A stretch of DNA of 64,000 bases from Phoebastria nigripes (lineage: Eukaryota > Chordata > Aves > Procellariiformes > Diomedeidae), in the NCBI GenBank assembly GCA_035582835.1, contig JAYKAV010003485.1, positions 8,788 through 72,787 of the forward strand, written 5' to 3'. A program made the translations under genes and the position numbers. Under the pieces are notes generated by a model. The model was not told where the DNA came from and made no database searches. It saw nothing but the letters and a program-made list of their open reading frames with translations. Shown here in pieces: positions 26,901 through 37,042 of the stretch; position 1 is the first letter of the stretch, and every line of letters starts with the position of its first letter.

Positions 26901-29900
26901 CTCCTTCCATGTATGTGTGCATAAGTGTAAACATTTCTGTATAAATATACAATACAAAGGTACTGTCAGGGAGGGGATTTCTCATGGATTAGGCTACACC
27001 GAGGACAACACCAGACAGCAGGCATCCCCATAGCTATCTACTCACAGTGTGGACTCAGGGAAATTAGGTCAGACTTCAAACCATTTCTAGATATGATACC
27101 TTCAGGACGATGCAGACACATTTGGTTACGGCTGAGCCACAGCAAAAGGGACTGCTCTTTGCTTTGAAAATCAAAACATAGGACATACTGAGTTTCATGG
27201 ATGAGCAATTTCATCTAGCACAGAGTAATATCTATTTCCATGTCTCTAACCAACTCATTTGACATTCAGAAGAAGAGTGTTAAACTAGAGATTGTATCTG
27301 GAGGCCCTGCAGTCAAAGTCTTCGTTCTGCCCTCAGAAGCACTGGCATTACAGTCCTCATACAGAACAACACAGCCCTCCCAACCAGCCCAGCTCAGCAG
27401 GTCATCATCCTTCTTGGCTGCCAGAATAACACCGATGGCTCACCCCTGTGCAAAGATACAGAACTGACTGCATCCCTCTGCCCATTCTGATGTTTAGCAA
27501 CACACCGTAAACAGATGGCATATGCTATATGGCACAATTACAGCTTCATTTCTTCCAGGTTTTTATATTTTTATTAGCTGTTCCATCAGTTATTTTGCAA
27601 AAGGCAAGCATCAAATAACCATGATAATTCTTCTGGTCTTTACTACAGTCTCTAATGTTCACTGTATGATTTAGCTAATGCATGTTATAACATACAAATA
27701 AGACGATAAAAGACATCTGTAACATATTTAGTAAAACACTGGGTAAAAGCAGTTTTGTACAATTAAAAATAAGTTTGCTTAAGTAAACTTTAAAAAACAA
27801 GATCATTTCAATTTCTTAGGGAACAGAGAATCTTAGAAACAAGTTTCACCTTTGCTTCTTGTGGTGATCATAAGTTGATCTCATGGAGAAATGACTGAAA
27901 TTCTATTACTGTGTTTTAATATCACATCAAAGCAACGTACAATCTTCATTTAAAAAAAAAAAAAATGATGACAAAAAGTCAACTACCTCAAATGGATGAC
28001 AGTTGCAAGGAGCTCTCAACAGCAAATGCCAAGTCAAAAGAGATCATCCACACTGTAAAGAAACTAGAAAGGCATCTCTGTAGGAGGTCAGAGGCAACAT
28101 CTCTGATTCTTACCAGCTGCCTTGCAGTGAGAGCCTGCTCCAATACAAATGGCAAGGGCATGCACTTCTATGGCCACAGCAGCATCCTCAGCTAGTACAC
28201 ATTGTTCTGGCAAACTCTAAGTGCAACGTAAAGCCTCTTTGAGCTTCCCTACTACACTCGCCAATGTAGATAGGAAACCAAGAACATTTTAGCCTAAAAA
28301 TAAACACTTTCTAGCACAGCACATTCAAACCTGCATCTCTTGCAATTGCAGAGGGACATTCTACTCAGATGCCCCATTTTAATACAGCATTTCTACCCCT
28401 AAACCAAATACTCTGCCCCAATTTGGTCAACGACTGTTGTTGAAAACCTGATCACACAGAAGGCATAATGATATCTGAAATTTCCTGTTACATTTCATCT
28501 TTGCACTGACTGCCATGTTGGTTAACCTTATTTTGAAACCATTCAGACTACCTGTCTGCAATGAACAAATTTACAGCAACAAGAGAATAAAAATGTTGGG
28601 ATATGTACTTTTTGCATTCACTAAGCAAAGGTATTCTTGATTAATTTCAAAATCCAGTATAAATTCTCCCTTCTTTCTATATCTGCATGAATTGTTAGAA
28701 ACCTTTACTTAGAGCATCAGCTATGAAAAACCTTCAGTAATCATTCTTATACTGTAAGCAGTAAAAAAACCCAGCATGCTTAAACATAATTAAACAGCAC
28801 TCTGTCAATAGCTTTAAATAAAACATGATTATTTACTGCTGTTTTGAAAGCTGTTCATTTTCTCAAGAGAAGAATGCCCCATGTGTTTATAGTCAGAAAC
28901 ATATATTAGAATGTTTTATGCTAAAAAGTATGTAGATTGCAGTAACCAATAATCATAACTGATTTGGCAATTAGCAACTAAGTCGCTAATTATATGACAC
29001 CACATTTGCATAGAAGTCTTAGCTGCACTGCTACAAAGACTGATTGGGCCAATTTCCCCACTCAGAGTTGATCCTTTCCTTCACATTCACACTGGGCATT
29101 AGCTCAACCCTATAAAGACTATCAGGATAGGATCTGTAAGACGGGAACAGTATTTTTACCCAAGGCTTTGTTTGATTTATGAATTCCTATACTAATAGCT
29201 GTACCAACATAATGAATTCTAAGCAGGCAACAGATTCCTATTTCATACATGAAAACAAGGCTGATCTATGTCTACACAAATTTGCATTTCAGTTGGGGAT
29301 TTGGAATCAGCAACACATATCTTTTCATTCATTAAAGCCATCCAGGGACAGATGACACCGCGTGTGAGTCTACAAGTTCTGCTTTTGTGGCTATATTAAA
29401 ACTTGTAACTATACCTGATGATCTTTTAGAAGTCAAAGCAATCATACACACACACACACGGAGTTATGAAAGAACAAGCTCTTAGGAAAGTCAGTTTGTC
29501 ACATTGGTTATGAACTTGGCAAATGTTTTCATACAGAGACAATAATGGATACAGGCAGTGTGATGCAATTTATAAGCAATTCAGCTGTGTGTTAGTGAGG
29601 AACAGAATGGCCATAGCTATTTGCCTCATTAACATTTACTTTACCTGTGCAAAACCAGAATAACCTTCAGTTCAGGACCTGAGTCCTTTTTACATTATCA
29701 AAGCACTGCATAGAGTGCTAAAACTCTTGACCTTTGGTCATTTGCAAATATTGGGTCGATGCCCACATTCAGGCACTTCTGTTCATCTAATCTTTCCAGA
29801 GGAGCAGAGATCACGTGCCAGACATAAGTTCTGAAACTCTTACAGGCATCTGCATAGACATTTGTGGAGGCAAGGGCTATTATGTAGACATTCACTCACT

Positions 29901-30737
29901 GTTCTGTAGTAATTCAGGTTTTTACAGACAGAGGACAAGACCTGCCTTTGGCCTAAGAGCAGGGTTGATATTTTTTATATTTGCAATGCTAAGATAATTA
30001 TCTTTCACCATAACCTTTGGAGACAAGCCTGACTTGTAGCAATGGTTTCATCAGTCCAAACTAGTTTAAAAATATAGACAGCTTTTGGGAACATAAAGTT
30101 AAGGTGATATAACTGTAATAATTCCAATGCAGGGAGCAACTAATGGCTTATCATAAACAACGTAAAATTGGAATGAAAAGCCTTCCACAGAAGTCTTTTT
30201 TCTAGAAAAATCTAGCAGCGATATTACTAGTCCTGCTAGTAACGTAAACTCCATCACCGGAGAAAAACATGCAAAAAATACAAGCGTATAGATATACATG
30301 TCACATACATATGCTATTCTTGCAAGGTTTTTGTTGATAGCAACATTGCAGTTGCCAAGATCACCCACTTTCTTTTTTTTTTTTTTAAACTCTTCCCTCT
30401 ACCCCATCAGCTTCTCCTTCTCACTTAGAGCTGATTCTGGATTTCTCTCCTCACGCTTGGGGCCCCTCCAGCTCTGCTTGATCTGATATATTTCTTCTTA
30501 ACATGGTGTCAGATCAGGCACTGTCCCCTGTGCTGCCCCAGTAACACCAGCTTTCACAGGCTGTTACTGGGATGTTCTCAAAAGCACTTCTCAGCCTTAT
30601 GGCACACTCCCAACAACCAGGAACGTTTCTGCAAACTGATGTCCCAGGTTAACACTTCCTCCTCCCAGTGCCAAAATGAAACTATATTCTGCTGTGATGT
30701 CTGTAAAAATCCGTTGTTACTCATGGAGGTAACCAGG
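17989..30737. other. Long unannotated stretch between LTR B and LTR C
   Basis: No defensible gene. Landmarks are a C/T-rich stretch near 19,370-19,440, a moderately GC-rich block at 21,610-22,200 with overlapping open frames but no motif, a CpG-retaining patch at 25,820-25,966, T-rich tracts at 26,607-26,628, A14 at 27,952-27,965, (AC)7 at 29,446-29,459 and T14 at 30,373-30,386. The minus-strand frame at 23,574-23,837 (87 codons) has no recognised domain. Single Ns lie at 24,151 and 24,263. Confidence 0.5.
29446..29459. repeat. (AC)7 microsatellite
   Basis: Seven perfect dinucleotide units, a short and probably weakly variable tract. Confidence 0.85.
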
Positions 30738-30863
30738 TGTTGTGGTTTAACCCGGCAGGCAGTCAAACACCACACAGCTGCTCACTCACTCCCCCCTCCC
30801 CTCAGTGGGATGGGGGAGAGAATCAAAAAANAAAGTAAGATTCGTGGATTGAGATAAAGACAG

Positions 30864-30869
30864 TTTAAT
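30864..30869 (-). terminator. LTR C polyadenylation signal ATTAAA
   Basis: The sense strand reads ATTAAA before CTGTCTTTATCTCAATCC, at the same place as in B and A. A chance AATAAA also occurs here on the opposite strand (30,867-30,872). Confidence 0.65.
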
Positions 30870-30889
30870 AAAACAGAAAAGGAAGGGAA

Positions 30890-30934
<45 letters not shown>
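30890..30934. repeat. (AAT)15 microsatellite inside LTR C
   Basis: Forty-five bases of perfect AAT repeat at the position where the sister LTRs have 4-6 units (A, B, D) or AAC units (E). It expanded after insertion and is likely to be length-variable. Confidence 0.95.
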
Positions 30935-30936
<2 letters not shown>

Positions 30937-31030
30937 TAGAATATACAAAATGAGTGATGCACAATGCAATTGCTCACCACCCGCTGAGCGATATCCAAGC
31001 AGTGATCGCTACTTCCTGGACCACGCCTCC

Positions 31031-31078
31031 TATTCATATATTGAGCATGACGTCACATGGTATGGAATACCCTGTTGG
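31031..31078 (-). promoter_or_regulatory. LTR C core promoter with perfect palindromic CRE
   Basis: The sense strand has a CCAAC box (complement of 31,074-31,078, one change from CCAAT), TGACGTCA at 31,048-31,055, and an ATATATGA TATA-like element at about 31,034-31,041. The CRE is the full CREB/ATF consensus palindrome with its CpG intact. The TATA and CCAAT elements are slightly degraded, so promoter strength is uncertain. Confidence 0.7.
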
Positions 31079-31280
31079 CCAGTTGGGCTAGCTGTCCAGG
31101 CTATGCTCCCTCCCAGCTTCTTGTGCACCTGGCAGAGCATGGGAAGCTGAAAAGTCCTTGACTAGCAGACTACTTAGCAACAACTAAAAACATCAGTGTC
31201 TTATCAACATTCTTCTCATACTAAATCCAAAACACAGCACTAGGAAGAAAATTAACTCTATCCCAGCCAAAACCAGGACA

Positions 31281-34200
31281 CTGGGGCAGGTTCATTTTTA
31301 TTTAGCTGGATGAAAAATGCTTCTCATTGGTTTGTTTTGCTGTTTCTTATATCATTTTGCTGGCTTAATGTTCCACTCATCCTCTCCCACTATCCATTTC
31401 ACTCATTTGCTACAACTTACTTAAAATTAGATTTAAGTTCCTTGAAGTAGCAATTTTGTCCAGCTATACACTCATTCAATGGGGACTAAACTTTATTTAA
31501 GCCTTTAGACAGTACTACAACAGAAGCATGGAAAAAGCAGCATGACATCAAAGCTCTGTTTTGTTTTCTCACAAGAATGATTGTTAAAATGATCACAAAA
31601 TTCTGAATGATTTTTGTGTCTTTCTGGCAATGCTATGAGTCATCTGTTTGTTCTCTGTTCGTCCTTTTCTTTGACGACCTACCTTGGCCACCATGTATCC
31701 AAGAGCAGTAATTCACCCCTGTGGTGAATCACCATTCAGGATTTAGATGTTTCCAATGAGTCATACTTAACCTTATAGGAAGTAGAATGCTTAGACTACA
31801 TAAATTGTGCACTTTAACCATGATGTGTTTAGATGTCCATGACTGGAAAACAAAATTACATATTTCAGTGGCAGAAGTAAAATAAATTGTTGAACAGTAG
31901 TCCCTACTTTAAACTCTGCATAAGCAAACCCATTTTTTTTATTCAGTTAAAAAACAATGATTAAAATATACATCAGAGAGAGCTCCCTGACAAAATTTTT
32001 TCCATCACTGCAATCATGGGCTTAACAATCTTAAGAGCAAATATTTCTAACATCATGTTCCCCATCTGCAAAGCCTGATAATATCAAAAACTCCCACCCA
32101 CAAAACAACAGAATTCATAGCCAGAGATTCAGAATGAGTTAAGGGACTGCATTTCAGAAATTAGGCACACTCAGATCCACTGTTCAGGAAAATTTACTGT
32201 ATTGCATTTCCTTTCATCTGCTCTTCTTTGCACTGTATTATCCAATGCTAAGTGTCTGCCTTCTGTTATAGCAATTCCCTGTGAGGAAAAGTTATGCGTA
32301 ATAAGTATTCACTCCCATGTGCCTGCACAGACCACCTGTAGTTAATAAGAAAGCAGGGTTGTCTTTTTATTTTGTTTTAATTTCCATTCTTATTTAAGAA
32401 AGGAATTAGCTCTTCAGAATGATTGGTGTCGAGACTGGAATGGCAAATGGAACAAAATACGGCAACAGGATTTGCAGGCAGTATGTTGTCAAAGTAATTT
32501 GTTGGCTCCAAAGGGTATGCTGGGGGAGATACTAAACTGAAGCTATACCCCTACACAGCAAATTCAGACTCTAGTCTTGATTTGTCAGCAGGAGGACTCT
32601 GGCTGCTCTAAATGCCTCCTGAAATTTGCCATAACTGGCTCCCTGATGAACCCTCCTTCCCCAGCAGTGAGCACAGCACCAGTGAGATTCTACCTATATT
32701 CTCACTCATTACCATTGAGACAGGGAAAACTACTGAAAATTGCTTAGTTTTGTGGAAGAAAGAATGCAATAAGACACACAACAACAGTGTCTTTTACCCG
32801 CATCATCTGTGAGGGGCAAGTAAGTTTCAGTTTCATTGGTTATAATAAAACTTCAAACTGTATTAACAAATGTTACGTGAGATATTACTGAAAACAGTGA
32901 TGTGTAATGACCTTAAAATACACCTTACTTCCTTTAAATCTCTGCCAAGATGCGAAGAGAGGCCATTGGCTTCCGTGCACAAATTACAGGATACCTGGAT
33001 TAACAAAGTGCAAATTAGTAAGGCTTTAACATATTTAAATGCTTTCAGATCAAAACATTATCTATCTTTGCTATATAAGATGTGGTTAACACTAGAAATT
33101 ATACATTCTCTTATTAAGACACTGACAATGAAATTTTAAAGTGTCTTAAATGCCTAGTACTTCACTTACGTGTTCAGCCTCCTACTTTCAGCTGAAGGAA
33201 ACTTAACGCATTTATGCTGATGTAAAACTTACAACTATAAAACGTAACAATAGATAGAGCTTGCAGGTGTGCCTGATGCAAAATACTGCTGGTGCACATA
33301 CCCTACAGATACACTTTTTTTGTTTGTTTAGACTTTAAAATGTACCTAGATAGAATAGCAAGACAGTATCCTACTCAGATCTGATGTATTCCAGCATGTC
33401 AGCTCAATGGACACAACAGGAAATAGAATTAGTAAGTCCTTAGTATTCAAATTCAAGTCTATAAACAATTTTAAACATTCAATACATCATCACACATGTC
33501 AGAATATGCATACTTTATTGTCAGTGCACAAGGTAATGTTTTATAATACCACAATATTTCAACCTCTAACAGAATACAATCATCTCAAGGTTGCTAAAGC
33601 CCATGTTCCAGAATGATAAGTCAAGTATTGAGTTATGTACTGTGCCTTCCACCTTAGATAGGAAGAAAAAAACCCTGGAAAATTAAGTTACCTTGGACAC
33701 TGATGCAACAACAACTATTTGAAAATGGTCCTGTAGCAATAATCATGTTTCTGATTAGAGTCCTGCGGAAAGGAAAACAAATATTTTCTGTTAAAGAACA
33801 TTGAAATTCCTCTTCATCCACAGACAGTATAGTAATACTACATAATTATCCATATAAATAGTGATTTTTAGGCTAAGCTTTGTAAATAAAGTGCAAGTAC
33901 ATGTATTTACAGATCAAAAGGATGCATGTGTGTGTCTGCATGTACAGAATTGTCTCTTATGAAAACCTGACATAGCACATTGCTTTAACAAACTTAACTT
34001 CCTTCATAACTGGGCTGTTGTTGTGGAGTGCTATTCTCTCCTTATTATAAATCGCAAATGAAAGATAGACACTAAACAATTTGCCAGTGGCCTCACTGGG
34101 TCTTCCAAGTCATGTGTTAGTGCTCAAAGTTCTTAGACAACCATTCTCAATCTGCAGTGTGTGAAGCACCAGCCCTAGTGATCATCAAAATAATTTAAAA

Positions 34201-35388
34201 AAAGATAAATGGCACATGAGTGAGAAGTGTGACTATACTGGCAGTGCTCATTACACCATGATATAATCACACAGGAGTCACAAACTAAATAATTTGAAAA
34301 GTATCTCCAATTGCCTCCTCTGTCAAACCTTTGCAAAAAAAAACAGAGGTTTGTTAGTTCTCATGAAATGTTATAATGTTCCCCAGTACACTCATACTTG
34401 GTCTCAGTATCTTAGCTTAATTTCCCATTTGTAAATATAGCAAAAGTTATGGTGGAGTTAAAAAGTATATTCCACTATCACGTGATATATCACTAAGCAC
34501 ACGATAATCATTCACTACCCTCTTTCCATTTATCTTCCCTTCTTTTATTTTGACATGCTTCTGGAAGGCAAACCTGGCTCTCTGTCTATAGTGAATTACT
34601 TTTCATCTCTGAAAGAAGAGGGTGATCTGGAACTCAGAGGTGAAAGTCTTCCCAAAATCTCTCTTTCATTTTTAGGATACATTTAGGACCAACCATAGGA
34701 GATAGGAAAAAGCAAATTCGACCAAATATTCCCTACAAAAGAGTGTTCTGCCCTTGTTAGACCAGTCAAGAAAATGAAAAGTCAAAAAAAAACCTGATGT
34801 AAACAAAACATATAAATAGAGGTAATAAATAGAAACTGAACAGAACATGTCACACAGCATTTCAAGCATACTCAAAACTTGTTACATACCTAGAACATAC
34901 TGAATGTTCTTCAGTCAAAAGATAAAAATTAGCCCAATTTTAATGTTATCTATCTTACCATTTCAAATTATTAGTTGTAATTTATTTTATTTCAGTATAA
35001 TACAGGAAGCTTTATGTTCTCAGGACATTAATTACAAGCAATGAGATTTGCGGAAACAGGGGAAAGAACAAAACTTACATGTGTAACAGACTGCTATATA
35101 AGAAACAGTTGGGTTTGGTTTTTTTTTTTTAATTCAGCACTCTCCTATGGGCAACGGGCAAAGAAAAGGGCAAGGAAAAGCAAATGCAAAAGCTAAAGCT
35201 AGGCCAAAGCTAAAGCTAAAGGAAAGGAAAGAAAAGAAAGACTAAAAAAACCCCAGCTTTTGCAGTCAGTTTACTTTATGATCTATGTATCTAAAATAGC
35301 ACACACCTATCTTTTTAAAAGACTTGCTGAATCTTAAAAATGTATCTTGAATTGTAAGTGTTTGCTTCCCATAAACCTGACAAAATAG
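31281..35388. other. Unannotated stretch between LTR C and LTR D
   Basis: Ordinary AT-rich sequence with no recognised gene or transposon. A T12 run (35,119-35,130) and an A/G-rich degenerate array (35,150-35,265) lie just before LTR D. Confidence 0.55.
35150..35265. repeat. Purine-rich degenerate array with AAAGCT units
   Basis: GGGCAA, AAGCAAA and repeated AAAGCT/AAAGCTAAAGCT blocks (clearest at 35,188-35,220) grade into GGAAA/GAAAA repeats. It is a degenerate minisatellite-like tract on the plus strand, about 120 bp upstream of LTR D. Confidence 0.8.
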
Positions 35389-35624
35389 TGTCCTGGTTTC
35401 GGCTGGGATAGAGTTAATTTTCTTCATAGTAGCTAGTATGGGGCTATGTTTTGGATTTGTGCTGGAAACAGTGTTGATAACACAGGGATGTTTTCGTTAC
35501 TGCTGAGCAGTGCTAACACAGAGTCAAGGCCTTTGCTGCTCCTCACNCCACCCCACCAGNGAGNAGGCTGGGGGTGCACAACAAGTTGGGAGGGGACACG
35601 GCTAGGACAGCTGACCCCAGCTGA

Positions 35625-35670
35625 CCAAAGGGATATTCCATACCATATGGCGTCATGCTCAGTACATAAA
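35625..35670 (+). promoter_or_regulatory. LTR D core promoter, degraded
   Basis: CCAAA replaces CCAAT (35,625-35,629), TGGCGTCA replaces the CRE (35,648-35,655), and TACATAAA replaces TATATAA (35,663-35,670). All three boxes carry one change from the other copies, so this promoter is probably weaker. Confidence 0.55.
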
Positions 35671-35811
35671 CTAGGGGAAAAGCTGGCCGGGGGACTGCAG
35701 CTCGGGAACTGCCTGGGCATCGGTCAGCAGGTGGTGAGCAATTGCATTGTGCATCACTTGTTTTGTATATTCTTTTATCATTATTATTATTTTCCCTTTC
35801 TTTTTTGTGCT

Positions 35812-35817
35812 ATTGAA
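35812..35817 (+). terminator. LTR D degraded polyadenylation signal (ATTGAA)
   Basis: The family position of ATTAAA reads ATTGAA here, one substitution from the signal. Any transcript from this LTR could read through toward the inverted LTR E. Confidence 0.45.
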
Positions 35818-35943
35818 TTGTCTTTATCTCAACCCACGAGTTTTACCTTTTTGATTTTTTTTTCTTCTCTCCCCCATCCCACTGTGGGGAAGTGAGCGAA
35901 CAGCTGTGTGGTGTTTAGCTGCCTGCTGGGTTAAACCACAACA

Positions 35944-36476
35944 AATAGCAAGATCATTTTTCTATTAGAAAAATAACTAATTCATCTTTGTTAGCAGCTG
36001 CAGAACGGTGCTAGACATGCAGGGGACTGCCTCCTGGCATCCCGAGGTTGGGCAGCCATGGGAGCAGAACCATACCGCTCAGAGAGAAAACCTGAGGTTG
36101 TTTTGCTAAGTGGGATGGGCACAGCAGGTGGGTCATGGTTCCTGTTCTGCTACCCCTGCGGTGTCTGTGCAGACACGCTCTCACCAACCATGGCCCCTGT
36201 CCCACGGCCGGCTCGTGACAGCACCACAGGCACACAGCACAGGTCAGGCACCCACCGGTCACCTTGTCCGAGGCCGGGCTGGTGGATGGCTTCCGTGCAC
36301 CACCTTCACCTCGGGCTCTGCCTCCTGCGAGGTGCTGAAAATCCCTGGATACGTGCCCCTGGGGGCACTGTTTCTTGCGTTGTAACCAAGAGGGTCCACA
36401 CAAACCAAGTCACCTAGCCCCAGGCCCATCTCTCTGACTCCATATCTAAAGCCAATTAGCAGTTGTTACCTGAGCT
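35944..36476. other. GC-rich unique insert between inverted LTRs D and E
   Basis: A 533-bp spacer. About 36,005-36,420 is clearly GC-richer than the surrounding DNA and keeps roughly 15 CpG dinucleotides. Open frames of 119 codons (plus, 36,058-36,417) and 130 codons (minus, 36,011-36,403) overlap it. Both are of the kind expected in GC-rich DNA, and neither shows a known domain. It does not resemble the LTRs or CR1. It could be a diverged transposon, a small CpG-rich regulatory segment, or an exon of an unrecognised transcript; the sequence does not decide. Confidence 0.5.
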
Positions 36477-36606
36477 AGTTGTGGTTTAACCCCAGCCAGC
36501 ACCTAAACACCACGCAGCCGCTCACTCATCCCCCCGCCTCCGGTAGGATGGGGGAGAGAATCGGGAGGGCACGAGTAGGAAAACTCGCGGGTTGAGGTAA
36601 AAACAG

Positions 36607-36612
36607 TTTAAT
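36607..36612 (-). terminator. LTR E polyadenylation signal ATTAAA
   Basis: The sense strand reads ATTAAA before CTGTTTTTACCTCAACC, at the family position. Confidence 0.65.
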
Positions 36613-36747
36613 AACGGAAACAAAACAAAGTAGAACAGTATATGATATAACAGTGATAACAACAACAACAATAGAATATACAAAGCAGGCGATGCACAAN
36701 GCAACTGCTCACCANCCGCCGCACTCCCTGGCCGCCACGAGACGCGA

Positions 36748-36824
36748 CGCCCCGCCCCTTCCTGGGCCACGCCTCCTAAATATATACTGAGCATGACGTC
36801 GCATGGTATGGAATGCCCCATTGG
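36748..36824 (-). promoter_or_regulatory. LTR E promoter: CCAAT, CRE-like site, TATA and downstream GC box
   Basis: The sense strand has CCAAT (36,820-36,824), CGACGTCA (36,794-36,801, one change from the CRE), TATATA (36,781-36,786) and, downstream, GGGGCGGGGC (within 36,748-36,760), an Sp1-type GC box. CpG density here is far above the window background. Confidence 0.65.
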
Positions 36825-37042
36825 CCAGCTGGGTCAGCGGCTCCGGCTATGCTTCCTCTCTCCAGCTTCCCATGCACCTGGCAGAGCATGGGAAGCTGAA
36901 AAGTGCCCGGTGCAAGCACCACCCAGCAACACCCAAAACACCAATGGGCCATCAACNCTCCTATTATACCAAACCCAGAACACAGCACCCCCCCCCAGCT
37001 ACTGGGAAGAAAGTTAACTCTGTCCCAGCTGGAACCAGGACA

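Larger units (their letters stand above)
30738..31280 (-). mobile_element. Solo LTR C (endogenous retrovirus) with perfect CRE and expanded AAT tract
   Basis: A 543-bp antisense LTR. Its sense strand begins TGTCCTGGTTTTGGCTGGG and ends TTAAACCACAACA. The flanks CCAGG (30,733-30,737) and CTGGG (31,281-31,285) agree at only three of five positions, so the target duplication is weak or decayed. It is closest to copy B. Its distinctive features are an undamaged TGACGTCA in U3 and an uninterrupted (AAT)15 tract. No primer-binding site follows the sense 3' end. One N at 30,831 lies inside the element. Tyr- and Ile-rich frames at 30,782-31,037 are artefacts of the microsatellite. Confidence 0.93.
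35389..35943 (+). mobile_element. Solo LTR D (endogenous retrovirus) with perfect 5-bp target duplication
   Basis: A 555-bp sense LTR beginning TGTCCTGGTTTCGGCTGGG and ending TTAAACCACAACA. The host flanks are identical, AATAG at 35,384-35,388 and 35,944-35,948, which fixes both ends and shows a 5-bp integrase footprint. Five bases is usual for ERVL-like and some ERV1-like elements, while ERVK-like elements usually give six, but one perfect case cannot settle the class. U3 differs from copies A-C over about 100 bp (GCTGAGCAGTGCTAACACAG region) and represents another subfamily. The base after the LTR is A, not the TGG of a primer-binding site, so the provirus interior is absent. Three Ns (35,547, 35,560, 35,564) mark ambiguous bases. 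Confidence 0.94.
36477..37042 (-). mobile_element. Solo LTR E (endogenous retrovirus), GC-rich subfamily
   Basis: A 566-bp antisense LTR. Its sense start TGTCCTGGTTCCAGCTGGG lies at 37,042. The sense 3' end reads TTAAACCACAACT at 36,477, with the terminal A of the canonical CA changed to T. No target duplication is evident (GAGCT versus CTACT), so the flanks may have been rearranged or the ends may have decayed. The post-TATA segment matches the B/C type (TTAGGAGGCGTGGCCCAGGAA) but is very CpG-rich, with a GC box at 36,748-36,760. The internal AAT tract is replaced by AAC repeats around 36,658-36,670. Three Ns (36,700, 36,715, 36,957) fall inside. No primer-binding site adjoins the sense 3' end. 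Confidence 0.92.

Noticed and set aside
30782..31037. Open frames with poly-Ile and poly-Tyr runs
   Set aside because: Direct product of the (AAT)15 tract in LTR C; not a protein.
36011..36417. Overlapping 130- and 119-codon frames between LTRs D and E
   Set aside because: Long frames on both strands are expected in GC-rich DNA. No domain, signal peptide or splice pattern supports either as a gene.
35389..37042. D and E as the two LTRs of one provirus
   Set aside because: They are in opposite orientation, belong to different subfamilies, and the 533-bp spacer has no primer-binding site, polypurine tract or retroviral reading frame.
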